Shown in pieces: positions 30,929 to 36,525 of a DNA stretch of 36,525 bases. The notes under the pieces were generated by a model. That model saw only the letters and a list, made by a program, of their open reading frames with translations, searched no databases and had not been told where the DNA came from. The number at the start of each line of letters is the position of its first letter. Position 1 is the first letter of the stretch. Made by a program: the position numbers and the translations under genes. This stretch comes from JAVBMB01 sp031552995 (GTDB taxonomy: Bacteria > Bacillota > Clostridia > Oscillospirales > Butyricicoccaceae), in contig JAVBMB010000072.1 in NCBI GenBank assembly GCA_031552995.1, forward strand, positions 1 to 36,525, in the 5' to 3' direction.

Positions 30929-32935
30929 CTATTGCTCTTTGCCCGGGTTCTGCCTGAGATAGTCCTCTATCGCCGCGGCAACCATGCCGGCGGCCTCATC
31001 CGGCCTCATATCCCTGAACTGGGCGCCGGCCATTGTAAGGCTGCCGCCGCCGCCGAGTTTTTCGCATATCAGCTGCACATTTATCTTTCCGTATGAACGC
31101 GCCGAAAGGGCTGCGCCGCCGTCTTCTCCATAGACGACGAATGAGGCGAGAATATCGGAGGCGTTGACAAGCTCATCCGCCGCCTGCGCGGCTGCGGCGC
31201 GCTCGACCTCGTCGTCGGTCACGCTCATCGATATGCCCGGGAATATGCTGCTGGCCGACGAGATGAGCTGGTACTTTTTGATGTGGATGCCAAGGTCGCC
31301 GCTGAACAGCTTGCGCACCTCGACAGTGTCGGCACCCATCTGCTTGAGGTAGGCCGCGGCCTCGAACGTGCGCACGCCGGTTTTTATTGTGAAGCTTTTT
31401 GTGTCCAGCACGATGCCGGCAAGCAGCGCCTCGGCTTCGGTTTTTGTGACATCCTGCGGGTTGACAATGTACTGAAGCAGCTCGGCGACAAGCTCGCTGG
31501 CGCTGGAGGCATATGTCTCGTGCATGCTTATGGCGCTGTTTTCGATGTAGCTTGCGGCGCGGCGGTGGTGGTCGATAACGGCGACGCGCTGCGCCGCCTG
31601 AAGCAGCTCGGGAGCCTCGACAAGCTCGGGCCGCGATGTGTCGACAACGACAACGAGCGACAGCGAATCGGCGAGCAGTATCGCCTCATCCTCGCGTATG
31701 AACCTGCCCTGATACTGCGGCAGCTCGTTAAGCTTGGCAATCAACTCGGGCGAAGAGGATTGGACTTCGTTATATATAAGGTACGGGCTTTTGCCGCATT
31801 TGCGCACGGCGGCAGCAACGCCGGCGCCGGCGCCGATGCTGTCGAGGTCGGACATCCTGTGCCCCATAATGAACACATGGGACGAGTCGCGTATCAGCTG
31901 GCCGAGCGCGTTTGCCATGACGCGGGACTTGACCTTTGTGCGCTTTTCGACTTCGCGGCTGGTCCCTCCGTAGAACTCGAAGGCGTTTTTCGTCTTGATG
32001 ACAACCTGATCCCCGCCCCGCGACAGCGCCATATCTATGCTGAGCACCGCAAAGCCATACAGCTCTCCTATGCTGAAATCACCCTTGCCTATCCCGATTG
32101 ACAGCGTGGCCATAACGCCCTCGCTGTTTTTTATCTCGTGGATGTCCTCAAGTATCGAGAACTTTTCGGCCTGCATATCGACAAGGTCACGCTGCTCCAT
32201 AACGAGGAGATACCTGTCGCGCTCGGTCTTGCGCAGCAGGCCGGTTGACCCCTTGCACCACTGGCTTATTTTGCGGTCTATAGCGGCGGTCATCGTAGCC
32301 TTTTCGCTCTCGCTCATGCCCTTGTACAGCTCCTCATAGCTGTCGACAACGATGGACGCGACGACCGGACGGGTTTTTTCGTAGTTCTCGCGCAGAACAG
32401 AAAAATCGGTAATATCTATCCAGAACAGCGTCGCAAGCAGGCTTCGGCTTTGATCCGACCCGGAACGCACGATGTTGCCGTATACATTGTACTTTCTCCC
32501 GCCCATGTCGACATCGTACGGGCAGACATACTTTCCGTCCATAATCCAGCGGGTGTCGAAGCCCGGTATCGCGCTGGTTATATGAGTCTCGAACAGACCC
32601 TCGTGCACGCCGGCGACGCCATAAAAGCTTTCGTTGCCCCAGACGATTTCGCCGCTGTCGAGCCGCAGGATTATCATAGGAAGCGGAAAATTGACCAGTG
32701 AACTTTTCGACGCGTCATCGACCTGATAGACTAGCTTTTCGACGTATTTGCGCATATCCTCCTTGCGGCGCGACTGACGGCGGCGGAAGTAGATATATAC
32801 TGCTATGACGGCTGCAAGCTGCCCCGCGGCAACATAGTAATGCCCGAAAAACGCCGTTATTCCGGCGAAAATTACGAGCAGCAAAAAGGCTACGCGCGCG
32901 TTTGACTCGATTATCCTGTTGAGTTTCTTGTCCAC
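30929..32935 (-). CDS. gdpP: Cyclic-di-AMP phosphodiesterase GdpP-like
   Basis: Membrane-bound enzyme that hydrolyses c-di-AMP and so affects wall and potassium homeostasis. Of 668 residues, two membrane spans (about 14-30 and 33-50) precede a PAS-like region (75-175) and a degenerate GGDEF domain (about 185-315, with SRGGDQV at 305-311). The DHH catalytic domain has DLDSIG at 363-368, VVDTSRP at 430-436 and DHH at 455-457; a DHHA1 domain ends the protein. The GTG start has GAGGG upstream and its own promoter. The order gdpP-rplI-dnaB is conserved in Firmicutes. It ends in TAG. Confidence 0.95.
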   Translation of the reverse strand: MDKKLNRIIESNARVAFLLLVIFAGITAFFGHYYVAAGQLAAVIAVYIYFRRRQSRRKEDMRKYVEKLVYQVDDASKSSLVNFPLPMIILRLDSGEIVWGNESFYGVAGVHEGLFETHITSAIPGFDTRWIMDGKYVCPYDVDMGGRKYNVYGNIVRSGSDQSRSLLATLFWIDITDFSVLRENYEKTRPVVASIVVDSYEELYKGMSESEKATMTAAIDRKISQWCKGSTGLLRKTERDRYLLVMEQRDLVDMQAEKFSILEDIHEIKNSEGVMATLSIGIGKGDFSIGELYGFAVLSIDMALSRGGDQVVIKTKNAFEFYGGTSREVEKRTKVKSRVMANALGQLIRDSSHVFIMGHRMSDLDSIGAGAGVAAAVRKCGKSPYLIYNEVQSSSPELIAKLNELPQYQGRFIREDEAILLADSLSLVVVVDTSRPELVEAPELLQAAQRVAVIDHHRRAASYIENSAISMHETYASSASELVAELLQYIVNPQDVTKTEAEALLAGIVLDTKSFTIKTGVRTFEAAAYLKQMGADTVEVRKLFSGDLGIHIKKYQLISSASSIFPGISMSVTDDEVERAAAAQAADELVNASDILASFVVYGEDGGAALSARSYGKINVQLICEKLGGGGSLTMAGAQFRDMRPDEAAGMVAAAIEDYLRQNPGKEQ

Positions 32936-32997
32936 GACATTTCCCTCTCAAGCATTGATTAGACCGGCACGGCGGAAGGCACAGGGCCTGATAGGTA

Positions 32998-33027
32998 ATT
33001 ATAGCATAGACTGCCGCCTGATTTCAA
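32998..33027 (-). promoter_or_regulatory. Promoter for the gdpP-rplI-dnaB-tilS-hpt-ftsH cluster
   Basis: On the minus strand TTGAAA (33022-33027) and TATAAT (32998-33003) are 18 bases apart, with an extended TGC before the -10 box. The start would be near 32991, about 55 bases before gdpP. No other convincing promoter was seen within the six genes, which are mostly tightly spaced. Confidence 0.78.
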
Positions 33028-33070
33028 TTAAAATAACGGATGCCGGCGCGCGATTCGCCGGATTATGACA

Positions 33071-33096
33071 AAGCCCGGGCAGAGGCGCCCGGGCTT
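33071..33096 (-). terminator. Stem-loop terminator after the RNase J gene
   Basis: AAGCCCGGGC (33071-33080) and GCCCGGGCTT (33087-33096) form a perfect 10-bp stem with a 6-base loop. Only a short TTTGT run follows on the minus strand. It separates this gene from gdpP. Confidence 0.7.
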
Positions 33097-33126
33097 ATAT
33101 AGTCATAAGCGCCCAATGCTGCGCCG

Positions 33127-35148
33127 CTACGTTTCCATAACGACCGGCAGGACGATGGGGTCGCGCTTTGTTTTTTTGCGCAGATGCTCGGACAGGCGGC
33201 TGGCTATCGCGTCGCGAATGGCGGGGCGCGATGTTATATGGCGCTCGAAACAGCCCTCGAGCGCCTGACGCGTGATGTCGCGCATCTCGCCCATGAGCTC
33301 CTCAGCCTCGCGCACAAAGATGAACCCGCGGGAATAGACCTCCGGCCCCGACAGGATAGTGCCGTTTTCGACATCAACAGTGGCGACGGCAGTGATTATG
33401 CCGTCCTGGCTGAGGTGGCGGCGCTCCCTCAGCACGGCGGTGCCGACGTCGCCGACGCCGTAGCCGTCGACAAGTATGCGCCCGGCGGGTATGCTCTCGC
33501 CCCACCAAGCGTCATTGCCGTCGGTCTCCAGCACGCGGCCGAGGTCGGAGATATAGATATTCTCCGGCTTGACGCCGCATGCCCTGCCGAGCGTGGCGTT
33601 GACCATAAGGTGACGGTATTCGCCGTGAACCGGCATATAAAACTTCGGGCGCGTCAGCGAGATGATTGTCTTAATCTCCTCCTGGCAGGCGTGCCCGGAG
33701 ACATGGATATCGGCGAGGCGCTCGTACACAACCTCGGCCCCGCGACGGAACAGCTCGTTTATCATGGTGTAAACCGGTTTTTCGTTGCCCGGAATCGGGT
33801 TCGCGGCGACGAGAATCTTGTCGCCGTAGCCGACGTCAATCTGCCTGTGCGCGCCGAACGCCATGCGGTACAGCGCGCTCATAGCCTCGCCCTGGCTGCC
33901 GGTTGTGATAATCGTCAGCTTGTTGTCGGGATATTTTTTTATATCGGCAATGTCGATAAGTGTATTTTCGGGCAGCTTGATGTAGCCGAGCTCGACGCCG
34001 ACCTTCAGTATATTATCCATGCTGCGGCCGGTGACGGCGACCTTGCGGCCGGACTTTGCGGCGACATCGATTATCTGCTGGATGCGGTGGACATTGGACG
34101 CGAATGTGGCGATGATGACGCGCTTTTCGCAGCCTTTGAACTCGCGCTCGAAGCTCTCGCCGACTTTGCGCTCGCTCATTGTGAAGCCGGCGCGCTCGGC
34201 ATTCGTCGAGTCGCACATCAGCAGCAGCACACCCTGACGGCCGAGCTGGCCGAAACGCTCGAGGTCTATCATCTTTCCGTCGACCGGCGTTGTGTCTATT
34301 TTGAAATCGCCCGTGTCGATTATCGTGCCGACCGGCGTTTTTACGGCGATGGCGCATGAATCGGGCACAGAGTGGTTGACATGAATCATCTCGATTTCGA
34401 ACGCGCCGAGTTTAAAGCGGTCGCCCGCTTTTTTGACATGAATCTTAGGCTTTTTAAGCGCGCGATGCTCGGTGAGGCGCAGCGAGACAAGCCCCGCCGT
34501 AAGCGACGTGCAATATATAGGCACATTTACGTCGCGCAGCACATACGGCAGCGCGCCGATATGGTCCTCGTGCGCGTGGGTGATGACAAAGCCGCGCACC
34601 TTGTCGAGGTTCTTGACGAGATATGACGTGTCGGGTATGACGAGGTCGACGCCGAGCAGCTCGTCGTCGGGGAATGTCATACCACAGTCGATGACGACGA
34701 TGTCGTTCTCGTACTCGATAACCGTCATGTTCTTCCCGATTTCGTTGAGGCCGCCGAGCGGGATGATTTTGAGCCTGGGGCCCTCTGACTGCGCTTTTTT
34801 GTCCTGCCTGCGCGCCGGTTTTTCGCTGCGCGGGCTGTCGGACTTTGTGACGACTTTTTGCACGGCGGACGCCGCGAGCTTTGCCGCCTGCGCGACGGCG
34901 TCACGCGGGTTTGTCTGTTTTTGCGCGGGCTGATTCCGCTTCGGCTTGTCGCCGGCAGGCTGGTCGGCATTTTTCTTCGGGCGGGGCTTTTGCTGCGCCG
35001 CTTCATCCTGCCTGGCGGGCTTTACATCCTCTTTAACCTCGTTTTGCGGCTTGCGGCCGCGGCGGCTGTACTGGCGCTGATGATTGTTTTTATTCCGCGC
35101 GCCGGCAGGTTTTGCCTCGTTTTGCTTTTTTTCCGGTTCTTGTGCCAT
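33127..35148 (-). CDS. rnj: Ribonuclease J with a long basic N-terminal extension
   Basis: Metallo-beta-lactamase/beta-CASP ribonuclease for mRNA decay and rRNA maturation. The core begins near residue 124 (LKIIPLGGLNEIGKNMTVIE) and carries HAHEDH at 191-196, then GDFKIDTTPVDG and the CASP part. About 120 residues precede the core, mostly Lys, Arg, Gln, Asn and Pro, of low complexity and probably disordered; usual RNase J proteins are about 555 residues. This resembles the extended RNase J/E tails of some actinobacteria and clostridia. The ATG at 35148 is chosen for GGGAGA upstream. Whether it is RNase J1 or J2 cannot be decided. It ends in TAG. Confidence 0.93.
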   Translation of the reverse strand: MAQEPEKKQNEAKPAGARNKNNHQRQYSRRGRKPQNEVKEDVKPARQDEAAQQKPRPKKNADQPAGDKPKRNQPAQKQTNPRDAVAQAAKLAASAVQKVVTKSDSPRSEKPARRQDKKAQSEGPRLKIIPLGGLNEIGKNMTVIEYENDIVVIDCGMTFPDDELLGVDLVIPDTSYLVKNLDKVRGFVITHAHEDHIGALPYVLRDVNVPIYCTSLTAGLVSLRLTEHRALKKPKIHVKKAGDRFKLGAFEIEMIHVNHSVPDSCAIAVKTPVGTIIDTGDFKIDTTPVDGKMIDLERFGQLGRQGVLLLMCDSTNAERAGFTMSERKVGESFEREFKGCEKRVIIATFASNVHRIQQIIDVAAKSGRKVAVTGRSMDNILKVGVELGYIKLPENTLIDIADIKKYPDNKLTIITTGSQGEAMSALYRMAFGAHRQIDVGYGDKILVAANPIPGNEKPVYTMINELFRRGAEVVYERLADIHVSGHACQEEIKTIISLTRPKFYMPVHGEYRHLMVNATLGRACGVKPENIYISDLGRVLETDGNDAWWGESIPAGRILVDGYGVGDVGTAVLRERRHLSQDGIITAVATVDVENGTILSGPEVYSRGFIFVREAEELMGEMRDITRQALEGCFERHITSRPAIRDAIASRLSEHLRKKTKRDPIVLPVVMET

Positions 35149-35163
35149 AGTTTCTCCCTTTTT

Positions 35164-35202
35164 GCGCACATGAAAAACAGCCGCCTGATTGCGGCGGTGC
35201 GC
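35164..35202 (-). promoter_or_regulatory. Stem-loop at the 5' end of the RNase J leader
   Basis: GCGCAC/GTGCGC at the base and GCCGC/GCGGC at the top form a nested stem-loop ending just before the ribosome binding site. A TATAAT at 35207-35212 (minus strand; weak -35) would start the transcript at the base of the stem. The arrangement could allow control by RNase J itself, which is speculation. Confidence 0.5.
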
Positions 35203-35394
35203 ATAAATTATATGATTGTGCGGAAATACTCCGCTTTATTAAAGCCCGCGTCGGCTGCGCCGTTCGCCGGGCAAAAATCCAGATAACAGTCTGATATGTA
35301 TTATGGACATACATCCCTATTTTTTATACTCTATCATATGCCGGAGAAAAATGCAAGTTTCTAGCAAGAGACGCTTTATTATTCTGAGCGGGCG
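35203..35394 (-). other. Gap between ylzJ and RNase J genes
   Basis: No gene is supported in this stretch, part of the 306-base gap upstream of rnj. It contains the weak TATAAT box of the rnj leader (35207-35212), an inverted repeat TGTAT/ATACA around 35298-35312, and an AT-rich patch at 35310-35340 that could hold a second promoter. Confidence 0.4.
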
Positions 35395-35426
35395 GCCGCC
35401 GGCAGGTAAATATGCCTGCCGGCGGC
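35395..35426 (-). terminator. Strong hairpin after tepA-ylzJ
   Basis: GCCGCCGGCAGG (35395-35406) pairs perfectly with CCTGCCGGCGGC (35415-35426) across an 8-base loop, 29 bases after the ylzJ stop. There is no T-run after it on either strand, so termination would need another factor. Confidence 0.55.
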
Positions 35427-35454
35427 ACGCGCCAGCTCTGCCTACCGCGCTTTG

Positions 35455-35634
35455 TCAGCGAAAATACGGCGGCATTATAAACCACATGTCGGCCGGGTAC
35501 ATTCTGCCGAACACGCTGTCGTGCCAGTCGTAGTCGTGATGACGCTCATTTACGATATCGCCGCTTCTTACATGCGGCGGCGGGCCGTATTCCTCCGGAA
35601 AAATCAGCTCGAGCGGCAAGTTTGAATAGATCAC
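35455..35634 (-). CDS. ylzJ: YlzJ-like small protein
   Basis: A 59-residue protein whose start, MIYSNLPLELIFPEEYGPPP, matches the YlzJ family found next to tepA in Bacillus. Function is unknown in the family. The GTG at 35634 overlaps the tepA TGA by 4 bases and has GGAGGGG upstream, indicating translational coupling. The C-terminus is rich in His, Asp, Met and aromatic residues. It ends in TGA. In Bacillus the next gene is usually spoIIIE/ftsK; here RNase J follows after a gap. Confidence 0.8.
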   Translation of the reverse strand: MIYSNLPLELIFPEEYGPPPHVRSGDIVNERHHDYDWHDSVFGRMYPADMWFIMPPYFR

Positions 35635-36338
35635 GCTCTCCCCTCCTCTATCATGCCGTGCAGGCACTGGAGGGCGTCATGCAGGCTGCCTAAACTGTCG
35701 CAAAGTCCCAATTCGACTGCGTCTTTGCCGTATACAACGCTTCCGACGTCGTTTAGCAATTCTCCCGTCTTCAGCATAAGCCCGCGCAAGACGTCGGCCT
35801 GAACTCTTGAGTTTTCGACGATGAAGTTTATTATGCGCTCCTGTATTTTTTCAAAATACGTCAGCGTTTGAGGCACACCGAGTATTGTGCCGTTGAGCCG
35901 CACCGGATGAAGCGTCATCGACGCCGTTGACGCGATGAAACACTTTTTTGCCGCCACGGCAAGCGGCACGCCTATTGAGTGCCCGCCGCCAAGTATGAGC
36001 GAGACCGTCGGCTTGTGCATGCCGGCTATCAGCTCGGCTATGGCCAGCCCTGCCTCGATGTCCCCGCCGACCGTGTTGAGCAGTATAAGAAGACCGTCTA
36101 TATCAGAACTCTCCTCTATCGCCGCCAGCTGCGGCATTACATGCTCGTACTTTGTGGTTTTGTTGTTCGGCGGCAATATCTGATGACCTTCGACCTGCCC
36201 GACTATTGTCAGGCAGTGGATATTGTTGCGTCCGGTATCTATCGTTACCGAACCGGTCTCGGCAATAAGCTCGGCCTGCTTCTGCTGTTCGGCATTGCTG
36301 TTTTTGTCGTTTGCCTGCAAAAAAACACCCCCGCGCAT
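35631..36338 (-). CDS. tepA: ClpP-like serine protease TepA
   Basis: A 235-residue member of the ClpP/crotonase-fold family, cytoplasmic, linked in Bacillus to protein secretion and spore-envelope processing. The catalytic serine is in LGGGHSIG (Ser121) and the His in TLHP (His144). The segment NNIHCLTIVGQVEGH then NKTTKYEHVMPQL is diagnostic of TepA rather than ClpP. The ATG at 36338 lies in a hairpin and lacks a ribosome binding site; a TTG at 36320, after GGGGGTG, is at least as likely and would shorten it by six residues. It ends in TGA, coupled to ylzJ. Confidence 0.92.
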   Translation of the reverse strand: MRGGVFLQANDKNSNAEQQKQAELIAETGSVTIDTGRNNIHCLTIVGQVEGHQILPPNNKTTKYEHVMPQLAAIEESSDIDGLLILLNTVGGDIEAGLAIAELIAGMHKPTVSLILGGGHSIGVPLAVAAKKCFIASTASMTLHPVRLNGTILGVPQTLTYFEKIQERIINFIVENSRVQADVLRGLMLKTGELLNDVGSVVYGKDAVELGLCDSLGSLHDALQCLHGMIEEGRA

Positions 36339-36354
36339 TATTCTGCGCGGCGGC
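36324..36354 (-). promoter_or_regulatory. Hairpin and T-run overlapping the tepA start
   Basis: CCGCGCA/TGCGCGG forms a hairpin with loop GAATAA, and seven T follow five bases later. The first possible ATG of tepA is inside it. It could be a terminator for an upstream gene or an attenuator. A weak upstream promoter (TTGTCA, 17 bases, TAAAAG) was also noticed. Confidence 0.4.
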
Positions 36355-36525
36355 GCTTTTAATATTTGCGGCGCATTGTGACAAATATTGTTAATGCATT
36401 TTTAATGCGGAATGATGATATTCCCTCCGCGCTTTTTATGCATTACTACGCCCGCCGCACGGAATAACGAGCGGTGGCGCTGTCAGAATCCGCCTCGCGT
36501 AGAGTCAGCCCTGCGCCGCCCGGCG
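36355..36525. other. Right-edge sequence without recognised gene
   Basis: No convincing frame was found on either strand. A 13-codon reverse frame (36402-36443, beginning MHKKRGG) has no ribosome binding site and is not counted. The end of an upstream gene could lie at or beyond the edge. Confidence 0.4.

Noticed and set aside
36402..36443. 13-codon reverse frame at the right edge
   Set aside because: Too short, no ribosome binding site, no family match.

Overview
The window looks like the chromosome of a low-to-medium GC Gram-positive anaerobe in the class Clostridia, possibly an Oscillospirales-like gut lineage. The evidence is the Firmicutes-type gene blocks (rpoB-rpoC-rpsL-rpsG-fusA-tuf; gdpP-rplI-dnaB; tilS-hpt-ftsH; tepA-ylzJ), strong AGGAGG-type ribosome binding sites, RNase J, and near-consensus sigma-A promoters. 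Species cannot be named from the sequence. UGA is an ordinary stop here: at least eight genes end in it, including the overlapping GTGA/TGA junctions of oppD-oppF and tepA-ylzJ.

Region 1 (1-10829, minus strand) is the transcription and translation core: rpoB, rpoC, rpsL, rpsG, fusA and the first ten codons of tuf. Separate promoters precede rpoB, rpsL and tuf. The main surprise of the window is here: the rpsL reading frame carries an in-frame UGA exactly at the conserved Cys of the QKRGVC motif of ribosomal protein S12, and the rest of the protein is intact.

Region 2 (10830-14881, plus strand) is an accessory patch. It has a PAP2-family membrane phosphatase with a large 5'-terminal RNA hairpin, a decayed GNAT acetyltransferase fragment, a DUF4275-like protein, a short QueG-like iron-sulfur protein, a 34-codon small gene with its own near-perfect promoter and terminator, and a SAM methyltransferase.

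Region 3 (15047-22341, minus strand) is transport: a MATE exporter, then a complete peptide ABC importer oppA-B-C-D-F. The operon has a structured leader and tandem hairpins between oppA and oppB. An orphan Hpt phosphotransfer protein lies divergent to it at 23013-23345.

Region 4 (23481-33027, minus strand) is a housekeeping cluster read gdpP-rplI-dnaB-tilS-hpt-ftsH, followed after a dense array of palindromes by the CCA-adding enzyme. Region 5 (33127-36338, minus strand) holds RNase J with a long basic N-terminal extension, a YlzJ-like protein and the ClpP-like protein TepA. No rRNA, tRNA, CRISPR array or intact insertion sequence was recognised.
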